A stretch of 52,303 nt of DNA from Lutibacter sp. (GCA_030694935.1 JAUYUA010000094.1:1-52303); one strand, 5' to 3'. Shown: positions 41,096-51,304, counted from the first letter of the stretch. Program-made: numbers and translations. Notes: generated from the letters alone by a model not told the origin.

Positions 41096-44061
41096 ACCAG
41101 TAATTTTTTAGGAATATCGGCATATCTCGGATCCTGGATAATGGCCAGCTTTTCCATTTTTTCTATTTCAACCGTGATACAGTCAAATTCCTCCGTAACT
41201 TTTCCAGTTAATTCATACACGCCTCTTCCTTTAAACGGGTATTTTTTTGCGGCCGGCGGAAAATGTACCGTATCAATATGTTCTCCTTTTACATCCGTAA
41301 AATTGCCAAAATACATCAAATCGCCTTTGGAAGTATTTACTCTTTTTGCCGTTATATAATAGCCGTAAACCGTTACGTTTTTGCCAATGTAATGCACCAA
41401 ATCACTTGCAACCAATTGTTGGTGAATAGGTTGTGTCAATAAATCAAACGGACTGCACAAAGGGAAACCTAGGTATTGGATTTCGTCAAACGCATCTTCA
41501 AAATTGCTGCAACTGAGTTTCGGCGTGTTGTACATAATTTTTTCCGACTTAAAAAGTGTGGAAACATGTTCTTCCAAACACACTTTATTCACTTTCATAT
41601 ACGCTTCCCACAACAATTCCCGTTTATTTCTCCCCGTAAACTGAAAAGCATTTATTTTAATTAAAATGGAAAGCTGTTCCAATGAAATGGCAATGCGTTC
41701 AATAAAATCGTCCAAATCCAAAAACAAGCCGTTTTTCTCCCGCTCATTTACAATTTTTGTGGCATTTTTCAATTCAAAACTTTCCAGCATTATAAATCCC
41801 AAATAAATGTGGTTTCCTTCAATACAATTCTGGTAACCAGACTTGTTAATGGTTGGCGGATGAATAACTGCGCCGTTCATTCTTGCCTCGTGCACATAAT
41901 ATTCCGGCTGGTAAAATCCGCCGAAATTGTTGAGTGTTGCCACCAAATATTCCAGCGGATAATAGGCTTTTAAAAACAGACTTTGGTAGCTTTCAACGGC
42001 ATAAGAAGCCGAATGTCCTTTGGCAAAAGCGTAGCCTGCAAAACTTTCTATTTGCCGCCAAATTTCTGAAGTCAGCTCATAACTATGCCCCTGATTCTTG
42101 CAATTTTCAAAAAACTGGTTCTGCACTTTTGAAAATTCGGCTTTCGATCTGAATTTTCCGCTCATTCCGCGCCGCAACATATCCGCTTCGCCCAAAGTTA
42201 ATCCGCCAAAATGATGCGCCACTTTAATCACATCTTCCTGATAAACCATCACGCCAAAAGTTTCGGGCATAATTTTAAGCAATATCGGATTCGCTTCTTT
42301 TCTGCGTTCCGGATTTCTGTAGCGCAAAATATATTCCCGCATCATCCCCGATTTTGCAACGCCGGGACGAATTACGGAACTCGCGGCCACCAATCCCAAA
42401 TAATTATCCACCTGCAATTTTTTCAGCAACATCCGCATCGCGGGAGATTCCACATAAAAACAGCCTATTGCCTTCGCATTTTTAAGCAGGTATTTAATTT
42501 TTGAATCTTCTTTGAAGCGTTTGATGTCGTGAATGTCAATATCGGGATGCGTTGGGTGGTTGTATTTCACAATGTCAACGGCTTCCCTAATTTTTCCCAA
42601 CCCTCGCTGACTTAAAATATCAAATTTATACAAGCCAATATCTTCTGCCACAACCATATCAAACATCGCGGTCGAAAATCCTTTTGGCGGCAAATAAGTG
42701 GCGGTATAACAATCGATTGGCTTTTCTGAAATTAAAATTCCGCCCGGATGAATGCCCAAATAATTTGGAAATCCTTCTATGTATTTGCTGTAAATCAACA
42801 CCAGTTTCGACAAGTCGTCCAACTCATTCGGATTGAAATTCCGCAAAGAAAGTTTGTCGATTTCTTCTTTCGGCAATCCAAAAACTTTTCCCAATTCCCT
42901 AACCGAAGCTCGGTACTTAAAAGTGTTGTAAACGGCAATCAACGAGGTGTTTTTAAATCGGCTAAAAATAAAACGCATCACATCATCCCGGTCGCGCCAG
43001 GAAAAATCCAAATCGAAATCGGGCGGATTTATTCTGTATAAATTGATAAAACGTTCAAAATATAAATCCAGTTCAATGGGATCAACGTCGGTAATTCGCA
43101 GCAAATACGCCACAATACTGTTGGCGCCGCTTCCCCGGCCTACATAATAATATTTTTTGCTTCGGGCATATTTCAATATTTTCCAATTGATTAAAAAGTA
43201 GGAAACAAATTGTTTTTCCTGAATCATTTGAAGTTCTTTTTCCAATCGCACAAACACCCGTTTCCCCAATTTTTTATACCGATAATTTAATCCGTCATAC
43301 GCCAGTTTTCTCAGCAGTTTAAAATCCAGTTCCTCATTGTTGCTGTAGGTTCTCTGATTTTTAGGCGCATTTTTAGAAAAATCAAAACTGATGTGACAAT
43401 GGTCCAACATCCGCTGTGTGTTTTCAATAATTTTCGGATATTCACCAAACATATCTTTCAATGTATTTTCAGAAATCATAACGTCCGATTCGGCTCCTTG
43501 TTCCGATTTTGGCAGTTTGCTCAGCAAAACATTGTTGTCGATGGCGCGCAACAATCGGTGTGTATTAAATCCTTTTTTATGTTGAAATGAAACTGTTTGC
43601 AATACCACCAATTTCTCCTGATGAAATCGCCATGCAGAAAACTTCAGCTGATTTAAATCGGAAGGTTTTACGCCCATAAATTCATTTTCTGCAAGATCCA
43701 TCACCGTATTTTGGTACGGATAAATCACATACGTATCCGCAATGTATTTTGCCCGTTTTGGAATCGTTATTTTATCCAAATGCAAAAATTCCGACAAGTA
43801 TCGATTCATTTGTTGCAAAGCTTCATTATTTTTTGCCAGCATCACAAATTGTTGATGTGCGCCATTTCTAAAATCGACGCCCAAAACTGGTCTTATGTTG
43901 TATTTTGGAGCCAAACGCACAAAATCCAGGTTGGCCGAAGTGCTATTAATATCAGTCAAGGCCATTGCCGTAATATTGTGCTTAAATGCCAGTTGCAACA
44001 AGGCTTCCGGCACTATTGTGCCATATTTTAAACTATAATATGAGTGGGTGTTCAAATACAT
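41092..44061 (-). CDS. Short DNA polymerase III alpha subunit (DnaE2/ImuC-like)
   Basis: A 989-residue C-family polymerase, shorter than the roughly 1450-residue replicative DnaE of this phylum. The N-terminal PHP domain starts MYLNTHSYYSLKYG but lacks the second His of H-x-H, and the usual TDHG is TDIN, so it looks inactive. The polymerase core has GRGSGANSIVAYLLRITDVDP at 308-328 (given in part) and the catalytic PDFDLDF at 347-353. The C terminus has an OB-like fold (VTVYGYYITAKRVNT). Its operon with dinB and the divergent LexA-like repressor point to an error-prone translesion polymerase. Confidence 0.9.
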   Translation of the reverse strand: MYLNTHSYYSLKYGTIVPEALLQLAFKHNITAMALTDINSTSANLDFVRLAPKYNIRPVLGVDFRNGAHQQFVMLAKNNEALQQMNRYLSEFLHLDKITIPKRAKYIADTYVIYPYQNTVMDLAENEFMGVKPSDLNQLKFSAWRFHQEKLVVLQTVSFQHKKGFNTHRLLRAIDNNVLLSKLPKSEQGAESDVMISENTLKDMFGEYPKIIENTQRMLDHCHISFDFSKNAPKNQRTYSNNEELDFKLLRKLAYDGLNYRYKKLGKRVFVRLEKELQMIQEKQFVSYFLINWKILKYARSKKYYYVGRGSGANSIVAYLLRITDVDPIELDLYFERFINLYRINPPDFDLDFSWRDRDDVMRFIFSRFKNTSLIAVYNTFKYRASVRELGKVFGLPKEEIDKLSLRNFNPNELDDLSKLVLIYSKYIEGFPNYLGIHPGGILISEKPIDCYTATYLPPKGFSTAMFDMVVAEDIGLYKFDILSQRGLGKIREAVDIVKYNHPTHPDIDIHDIKRFKEDSKIKYLLKNAKAIGCFYVESPAMRMLLKKLQVDNYLGLVAASSVIRPGVAKSGMMREYILRYRNPERRKEANPILLKIMPETFGVMVYQEDVIKVAHHFGGLTLGEADMLRRGMSGKFRSKAEFSKVQNQFFENCKNQGHSYELTSEIWRQIESFAGYAFAKGHSASYAVESYQSLFLKAYYPLEYLVATLNNFGGFYQPEYYVHEARMNGAVIHPPTINKSGYQNCIEGNHIYLGFIMLESFELKNATKIVNEREKNGLFLDLDDFIERIAISLEQLSILIKINAFQFTGRNKRELLWEAYMKVNKVCLEEHVSTLFKSEKIMYNTPKLSCSNFEDAFDEIQYLGFPLCSPFDLLTQPIHQQLVASDLVHYIGKNVTVYGYYITAKRVNTSKGDLMYFGNFTDVKGEHIDTVHFPPAAKKYPFKGRGVYELTGKVTEEFDCITVEIEKMEKLAIIQDPRYADIPKKLLV

Positions 44062-44096
44062 TTTTTCAGAAAAAATTAGGCCGTAAACTTTTTTTT

Positions 44097-44130
44097 GCTA
44101 AATTAGCTCAAAATATTAGCAATTGTTGCT
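44097..44130. promoter_or_regulatory. Candidate operators in the dnaE/repressor divergent spacer
   Basis: The 84-bp spacer holds two short palindromes: GCTAAATTAGC (44097-44107) and AGCAATTGTTGCT (44118-44130), centres 22 bp apart, about two helical turns. A further TTTAGC lies just before the repressor ATG. They are good candidates for binding the S24 repressor encoded next to them, giving autoregulation and control of both transcripts. Inference from position and symmetry. Confidence 0.55.
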
Positions 44131-44145
44131 CATAAATTTAGCATT

Positions 44146-44919
44146 ATGAATTATTTGTCACAAAATATCAAACACATAAGAACCTTAAAAGGTTTGACGC
44201 AGGAACAATTTGCGGAGGATTTAAAAGTCTCCCGCTCACGCATAAGTTCTTATGAAGAAAACAGGGCCATTCCTCCTGTGGAATTTTTAATCAACTTGTC
44301 CGATTATTTTAAAATTCCCATTGATATTTTAATCAAAAATGATTTGTCGGGCGCAAAAGATGTTTCGTTTATTGAAATTGGAAACAGAAGGGTTTTATTT
44401 CCCATTACCGTTGATGGTGCCAATGAAGATTTGATAGAAATTATTCCGGTTGAAGCATCCGCAGGTTATTTAAGAGGCTACGCAGATCCTGAATATATTG
44501 AGCATTTGGACAAAATAAAACTGCCGTTTTTGCCCACGGGAACGCACCGGGCATTTCCCATAAAAGGAGATTCTATGCTGCCGGTAAAAAGCGGTTCTTA
44601 CATTGTGGCGCGTTTTGTTGAAGAAATAAGCAACCTAAAAGACGGTAAAACGTATATTGTGCTCACGTTAAACGACGGCATTGTTTACAAGCGGGTTTTT
44701 AACAAAATAGCAGAACACAATATGTTGTTGCTGGTTTCCGACAACAAAAAATACGATCCTTATTATGTGCCTGTCGATGAAATACTGGAGTTGTGGGAAT
44801 TTACCTGCAGCATCAATACGCAAGAATATGAGGAACACGAATTAAAAATAAGCAGCATTGCCGCTATGTTAAATCAGTTGGGAATTGAGTTAAAAGCACT
44901 TGAAAAATCGATTAAATAA
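44146..44919 (+). CDS. LexA-like XRE/S24 autocleaving repressor
   Basis: A 257-residue protein. An XRE helix-turn-helix lies at about 5-62 (LTQEQFAEDLKVSRSRISSYE). The C-terminal S24 peptidase-like domain has a putative Ala106-Gly107 cleavage site in EASAGYLRG, catalytic Ser143 in KGDSMLP and Lys182 in VYKRVF. The Ala-Gly to Ser and Ser to Lys spacings (about 36 and 39) are close to those of LexA. It should bind DNA as a dimer and self-cleave with activated RecA after damage. It starts 85 bp from the divergent dnaE start and is followed without a gap by the exonuclease fusion. Confidence 0.88.
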   Translation: MNYLSQNIKHIRTLKGLTQEQFAEDLKVSRSRISSYEENRAIPPVEFLINLSDYFKIPIDILIKNDLSGAKDVSFIEIGNRRVLFPITVDGANEDLIEIIPVEASAGYLRGYADPEYIEHLDKIKLPFLPTGTHRAFPIKGDSMLPVKSGSYIVARFVEEISNLKDGKTYIVLTLNDGIVYKRVFNKIAEHNMLLLVSDNKKYDPYYVPVDEILELWEFTCSINTQEYEEHELKISSIAAMLNQLGIELKALEKSIK

Positions 44920-46311
44920 ATGTATACAATCATTGACATAGAAACCACCGGACACAGCTCAAAAATAACAGAAATTTCGATTTTTGTGTATGATGGAGAA
45001 AAAATAATTGACGAGTTTACGACCCTTGTGAATCCGGAATGCAGCATCCCTCCTTTTATCACCAATTTAACGGGAATTACCAACGCGATGGTGAGCAATG
45101 CGCCTAAATTTTATGAAATTGCCAAAAAAGTGGCCGAAATTACCAAAGACACCATTTTTGTGGCGCACAACGTAAACTTCGATTACAACATCATACAAAA
45201 GGAATTTAAAGATTTGGGATTTGAATTCAAGCGAAAAAAACTGTGTACCGTTCGCTTATCGCGAAAATTGATTCCAAATTTAAGATCGTACAGTTTGGGC
45301 GCGCTTTGCGTTACGCAAAATATTGTGATTAAAGACCGGCATCGGGCAAAAGGAGATGCGGAAGCCACGGTAATTTTATTCGAAAAACTATTGCTTTTGG
45401 ATAATGATCAAACAGTATTTAACACTTTTTTAAATCCGCGCTCAAAACAATCGGCCTTGCCGCCTTTATTGCCGAAAAAAACGGTTGATGAACTTTCGGA
45501 AAATTCGGGCGTTTATTATTTCAAAAATGAGAAAAATGAAGTCATTTATGTTGGAAAAGCCAAAAATATAAAACAGCGCGTACTGAGCCATTTTTACAAC
45601 AAAGCCAAAAAAGAAATTACGATGTGCTTGGAAACCAGCAATGTTTCCTTTGTTGAAACCGGCAGCGAATTGTTGGCATTACTATTGGAATCTTCGGAAA
45701 TAAAAAGCATCTATCCCAAATACAACCGGGCACAAAGAAGGGCGCAGGAAAGTGTGGGATTGTTTGCTTATGAAGACAGAGACGGCATTATCCATTTGGC
45801 TTACAACCGATTGAAATTGATTACATTTCCTTTAATGAAGTTTTCAAACATTACAGAATGCCGGATTTTTATGGAGAAATTATGCGAAGATTTTGAACTG
45901 TGTCCAAAATATTGCCATCTGCAAACCAATGTTTCCACTTGTTTTCATTACCAGATAAAAAAATGCAAAGGCGTTTGCAAGGAAGAAGAATCTGTTGGTT
46001 TGTATAATTTAAGAGTGCAAGAAGCCATTGATTCCTTAAAATTCAATACAGAAAACTTTATCATTAAAGAAACCGGCAGAACCGCCAATGAATATGCCTA
46101 TGTTTTAATTTTAAACGGAATTTACAAGGGATTTGGCTACGCCAGCAAAAAGCAAAAAATCACTTCCGCTGAAGGTTATTTTGGAATGCTAAGCGCACAA
46201 AAAGAAAACAATGATGTTCGTCGGATTTTAAATGCGTATGTAGGCAAAAATAGCACGAGCATTGTTCCGATAGATTATGTCAGCACGCCTTTTGAACTTA
46301 ATTTTTCCTAA
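44920..46311 (+). CDS. DnaQ-type exonuclease fused to GIY-YIG/UvrC-like nuclease
   Basis: A 463-residue protein. Residues 1-170 form a DEDDh exonuclease (DIETTGHSS, HNVNFDYNII, HRAKGDAEAT). The GIY-YIG domain (about 195-275) is intact: GVYYFKNEKNEVIYVGKAKNI, then KQRVLSHF with the catalytic Arg and the Glu in SELLALLLESSE. A UvrC-like Cys cluster follows: CPKYC and CFHYQIKKCKGVC. The build matches DnaQ-Cho/UvrC N-terminal fusions. Its start codon directly follows the repressor stop, so it is co-expressed and probably damage inducible, suggesting damage incision with end trimming. A shorter decayed paralogue lies at 17919. Confidence 0.87.
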   Translation: MYTIIDIETTGHSSKITEISIFVYDGEKIIDEFTTLVNPECSIPPFITNLTGITNAMVSNAPKFYEIAKKVAEITKDTIFVAHNVNFDYNIIQKEFKDLGFEFKRKKLCTVRLSRKLIPNLRSYSLGALCVTQNIVIKDRHRAKGDAEATVILFEKLLLLDNDQTVFNTFLNPRSKQSALPPLLPKKTVDELSENSGVYYFKNEKNEVIYVGKAKNIKQRVLSHFYNKAKKEITMCLETSNVSFVETGSELLALLLESSEIKSIYPKYNRAQRRAQESVGLFAYEDRDGIIHLAYNRLKLITFPLMKFSNITECRIFMEKLCEDFELCPKYCHLQTNVSTCFHYQIKKCKGVCKEEESVGLYNLRVQEAIDSLKFNTENFIIKETGRTANEYAYVLILNGIYKGFGYASKKQKITSAEGYFGMLSAQKENNDVRRILNAYVGKNSTSIVPIDYVSTPFELNFS

Positions 46312-46484
46312 AAATAGTTTTATACGTATAGCGGCTTTCGTTATGAAACTAGTGAAATAATTATTACACAGAGCTGCGCAAAGAATCACAAAGATTCACA
46401 AAGCTATTTTAGAGTTCCTGTTTGTGCGGAAAAGCTAAAGAATTTAACTTTAGGCATTTTTTTAAATTTTATATTCCTAAAAAA

Positions 46485-47966
<1,482 letters not shown>

Positions 47967-48003
47967 TTAATAATTAATTGCGTGCAAATTTAGACTATTT
48001 AAT

Positions 48004-48513
48004 TTAAATAGCGCTATTTATGGTTTTTTTGAAAAATAAAATTTGATATACTATGGCTATGGTGGCCGACACAAAACTAAAAGTCATTAATATTCCTGAA
48101 AATATCACCACATATTTAAACCAGGTGATGCCGCTCCAAAGCAAATAAATTCCGCCAAAAGTTAAAACGATGGAAAAAAATGGTTCTATCATTAAAAAAT
48201 ATTTAAACTTTTTATTGATGGATGTTGTGGCAAGAATTAAGGAAAGCAAAAAGAAAATAACTGATAAGGAAAGAATGTGGTTATGGACAACCGTAAGAAT
48301 TTCTCCTTCACTTTTTTTGAATTTCATCACTTCGGCGGCTTCATCATTTTCATTTCCCAAGTAATGACTTTCAATATCTGATGAATTCATGGAAGTTGTA
48401 TTGTTCACAAAACTCAATCCGCCATAAAAACCTACGCTAAGCACAATAATAAATACTAAAATAAGCGATTTAATTTCTTTGGGAAATTGATGTATGAGTC
48501 CGTGAATTTGCAT
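48004..48513 (-). CDS. Four-helix membrane protein of unknown function
   Basis: A 169-residue protein with four predicted transmembrane helices: about 17-37, 82-102, 108-130 and 135-160. The first extracytoplasmic loop (about 38-78) is polar and acidic. Histidines at the start of the second helix (VVHNHILSLSVIFF) could hold heme or metal. Its ATG overlaps the stop of the upstream FMN-binding gene by one base, so it probably works with that protein, perhaps as its membrane electron-transfer partner. No family was recognised. Confidence 0.6.
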   Translation of the reverse strand: MQIHGLIHQFPKEIKSLILVFIIVLSVGFYGGLSFVNNTTSMNSSDIESHYLGNENDEAAEVMKFKKSEGEILTVVHNHILSLSVIFFLLSLILATTSINKKFKYFLMIEPFFSIVLTFGGIYLLWSGITWFKYVVIFSGILMTFSFVSATIAIVYQILFFKKTINSAI

Positions 48514-49037
48514 TATAGTTGTTTTTTATGATGTAAAATTGTTATTGTTTTCAGCAGTTTATTGACCTCGTTGGTCATCGATTTTGCAGAAATTGTTGCC
48601 CCTGAAATTGCGGCAATATCCTTTTGATAGGTTAAATTTTCATTTGTGGTTTTGCCATTAAACTGATTCAGCCATCGTTTGCTTCCCACTTCTGAGCCGT
48701 GATCTTCCCTGTAAACCAAAACTTTCACTTTTGAAACGATGAGATCTTTGTCAAAAATAACAATAAAATCGAAATAATCTGCCTTTCCAAAAGCTTGTCC
48801 CAAATAATAATAGCCCACTAATTTCTCTCCAGTTTTGATTTTAAAGAAATTGGTGTCATCAATTTTTATTGGAAGTGTTTCATTGACTTCAGAAGAAACA
48901 GAAATTGGCTGTTTTGAATATTTTTCAAAATTAAACGCCGTTTTTATTTCTTTTTCAATCAGGGCTTCTATTCTTTTATTTGATGTGAAGCTCGAAACTA
49001 AAAGCACTACAATTGTTAAAAGGGCTAATTTTTTCAT
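48513..49037 (-). CDS. FMN-binding (RnfG-like) exported protein
   Basis: A 174-residue protein with an N-terminal export signal (MKKLALLTIVVLLVSSF). An FMN_bind domain follows, whose C-terminal ISGATISAKSM carries the SGAT-x-S flavinylation motif in which ApbE attaches FMN to Thr. The ATG at 49037 is chosen over an upstream one at 49061 because the signal peptide starts here. It is co-transcribed with an upstream porin and an overlapping downstream four-helix membrane protein, which suggests an extracytosolic flavin-based electron or reductant step. ApbE is not in the window. Confidence 0.78.
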   Translation of the reverse strand: MKKLALLTIVVLLVSSFTSNKRIEALIEKEIKTAFNFEKYSKQPISVSSEVNETLPIKIDDTNFFKIKTGEKLVGYYYLGQAFGKADYFDFIVIFDKDLIVSKVKVLVYREDHGSEVGSKRWLNQFNGKTTNENLTYQKDIAAISGATISAKSMTNEVNKLLKTITILHHKKQL

Positions 49038-49118
49038 TTTATAAATGTGATTAATAATCATTAAATGAGACCCCCTTTAACAAACAAATGTAAAGGCAGT
49101 CTCATTATAATTTATTTT

Positions 49119-50246
49119 TTAGAATGAAACAGCAACACCTGCATTGAATACTTTTGCGGTATCACTTCCGGCAACTGCATTGTTCATTAACTGATAATCA
49201 ATTTTAAAAGCTGCGCCATTCGCTACTTTATAATTCAATCCGAAAATAATTTCATCTCTGTCAAAAGCATCATTTGCAACTAAATTTCCTGCGGTGCTTG
49301 CGTGAGTATTGTGCTTTTCGTAACGTAAAAACGGTGTTAATTTCTCAACGCCCTTTAAATTGAAACTATAAGCCACTTCACCATAAAAACCGTACATTTC
49401 AGAACCTAAGTCTTTACCTGTTAACAGATTGTAATCTTCCGTGTCGGTTAAATTTGTATGAATATATTGTCCTCTTAACTCCAAATTATTGTATTTATAG
49501 CGCGCATCAAACCCAATCATTGAAATACCGACAGTTGATCCTTCAATAGCAGTATTATCAGTTTGTGTTTTTCCAAAATAACCCGACAATCCCAATCTTA
49601 ATCCTGTTATTCCATAATAATCCAATTTGGCTGATAAATTTGGGGAATTCACTATAGACTCAGCTCCCTTTTGACGGCCTTTACGGAATCCGTCAGATCC
49701 ACGCAAAATTCCTGCTCCGGCAGCATAGGATTTAAATCCGTTGAATAAATACGCTTGGTATTTTAGCGATGCGTTGTCTATTTTTCCAGAAAATCCAACA
49801 CCTATTTCTCTCCAGGTTGTAGGCACAATAAAATTATCTACATTTGGTCGTTCAACGCCATAAAACGTTGTTGGCTCATGATATTCATTGATAATTCCCA
49901 TTGGCACCAACATTAAACCGGCCAAAACATTGAAATTTTCGTTTGCTTTGTACTTTAAATATGCTTGTTCCACATAAAGTTCCGAAACATGTTCATATTC
50001 AATTTCTGAAATAAAACTCACTTTGTCGTTAAATTTGTACCCTAAATACATAATCATTCTGTGGACATCCAATTTCCCTGGCGCTGAACCATCCGGTTCG
50101 TTGTAATCTATTTGGGCATAACCGCCAATAGACACGCCATCTATAAGTTTATTTCCAAAACTTTGAGTGTTTTCATTTGAATTTTCTTGTGCAAATGCTA
50201 TAAATCCAATTAATAATGCTGTTGCTGCTAATCTTATTTTTTTCAT
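49119..50246 (-). CDS. Outer-membrane porin (OprP/O-like or DUF3078-type barrel)
   Basis: A 375-residue barrel with a signal peptide (MKKIRLAATALLIGFIAFAQ). It has repeated antiparallel strands such as SIGGYAQIDYNEP, MIMYLGYKFNDKVSFISEIE and ELYVEQAYLKYKANENFNVLAG, and a C terminus AGVAVSF ending in Phe. The sequence pattern (EYEH, AYLKYK, VPTTWREIGVGFSG) resembles phosphate-selective or general trimeric porins. The start at 50246 is set by the signal peptide. It is first in the operon with the FMN-binding protein 81 bp downstream. Confidence 0.8.
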   Translation of the reverse strand: MKKIRLAATALLIGFIAFAQENSNENTQSFGNKLIDGVSIGGYAQIDYNEPDGSAPGKLDVHRMIMYLGYKFNDKVSFISEIEYEHVSELYVEQAYLKYKANENFNVLAGLMLVPMGIINEYHEPTTFYGVERPNVDNFIVPTTWREIGVGFSGKIDNASLKYQAYLFNGFKSYAAGAGILRGSDGFRKGRQKGAESIVNSPNLSAKLDYYGITGLRLGLSGYFGKTQTDNTAIEGSTVGISMIGFDARYKYNNLELRGQYIHTNLTDTEDYNLLTGKDLGSEMYGFYGEVAYSFNLKGVEKLTPFLRYEKHNTHASTAGNLVANDAFDRDEIIFGLNYKVANGAAFKIDYQLMNNAVAGSDTAKVFNAGVAVSF

Positions 50247-50422
50247 TTTTTTGGTTTGAATTAATTTATTTTTATTTAGACTTGTTATAAATAATAGTAC
50301 AAAAATATATAAGATCAAAGAAATAAAAAAGGTTTATTTAGAATAATTATAAATAAGCTGACTTATATCATATTTTAGAAATAGGAGAAAATTTAAGTAG
50401 CTGTATTTGAGTAAATTAATTA

Positions 50423-51280
50423 TTAGCTAAAAATCTTCAATGCTTCATTATAAGAGCTCTCAAAACTCATCGCATTAATATTTGTGGATACTTTTTGATG
50501 GTTGAAATAAGAAACTAGTTTTTCAGTCGGCATATTTCCCGTGAGATCGTCCTTCGCCATCGGGCAACCACCATAGCCCATAATGGCACCATCAAATCGG
50601 TTGCATCCTGCTTTATAGGCCGCATCCACTTTTTCAAACCAGGAAGTTGGTGTTGTATGAAGGTGCGCTCCAAACTCAATTGTTGGATAAACCGGAATTA
50701 AATTCGAAAAAAGGTAATCGATAATTTTAGGCGTTGAACTTCCTACAGTATCGGAAAGGGATAGAATTTTTACGCCCATTTTCGACAATTTCTCCGTCCA
50801 GTTTGAGACAATTTCCACATTCCAGGGGTCCCCATACGGATTTCCAAAACCCATCGATAAATAAGCAACCACTTCTTTATTGGTTTTGGAGGCGATGCTT
50901 AAAATTTCATTCAAAATTTCAATGGATTCTGCAATCGTTTTACCGGTATTTCGCATTTGAAAATTTTCAGAAATTGAAAAAGGATAACCCAAATAAGTGA
51001 TTTCTTCAAATTGTGAAGCCTCCTCTGCCCCGCGTACATTGGCCACAATTGCCAATAATTTACTTTGGGTTTTACTTAAATCAAGTTTTGAAAGCACTTC
51101 CACGGTATCTCGCATCTGAGGTATCGCCTTTGGGGAAACAAAACTACCAAAATCAATGGTATCAAATCCCACACGCAACAATGCATTTATATATTGAGCT
51201 TTGGCTTCAGTAGAAATAAAATGCGATTTTATGCCTTGCATGGCATCTCTAGGACATTCGATAAGTTTTACTTTTTTCAT
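50423..51280 (-). CDS. Hydroxymethylglutaryl-CoA lyase
   Basis: A 285-residue TIM-barrel lyase cleaving HMG-CoA to acetoacetate and acetyl-CoA in leucine degradation. The signatures are IECPRDAMQG near the N terminus, the metal-binding SLSDTVGSSTP and HLHTTPTSWF, and the catalytic YGGCPMAKDDLTGN with its active-site Cys. The ATG at 51280 (MKKVKLIECPRD) is preferred over a TTG at 51304, because a TAnnTTTG box lies at 51287-51294 inside the longer frame. It begins 24 bp after the LysE-family stop. Confidence 0.93.
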   Translation of the reverse strand: MKKVKLIECPRDAMQGIKSHFISTEAKAQYINALLRVGFDTIDFGSFVSPKAIPQMRDTVEVLSKLDLSKTQSKLLAIVANVRGAEEASQFEEITYLGYPFSISENFQMRNTGKTIAESIEILNEILSIASKTNKEVVAYLSMGFGNPYGDPWNVEIVSNWTEKLSKMGVKILSLSDTVGSSTPKIIDYLFSNLIPVYPTIEFGAHLHTTPTSWFEKVDAAYKAGCNRFDGAIMGYGGCPMAKDDLTGNMPTEKLVSYFNHQKVSTNINAMSFESSYNEALKIFS

Positions 51281-51286
51281 CCTGCC

Positions 51287-51294
51287 CAAATATA
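51287..51294 (-). promoter_or_regulatory. -7 box of the HMG-CoA lyase gene
   Basis: On the minus strand this reads TATATTTG, a match to TAnnTTTG, 6 bp before the ATG at 51280. It argues for the shorter protein and for a very short leader. The -33 site is not clear. Confidence 0.4.
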
Positions 51295-51304
51295 CAATAT
51301 CCAA

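Noticed and set aside
44146-44919. Repressor as part of a prophage
   Set aside because: No phage structural, replication or integrase genes surround it; the neighbours are DNA polymerases and a nuclease.
46312-46484. Possible small RNA or gene between the exonuclease fusion and guaB
   Set aside because: Only AT-rich DNA and a CACAAAGATTCACAAAG-type short repeat; no stem-loop with T-run and no plausible ORF.
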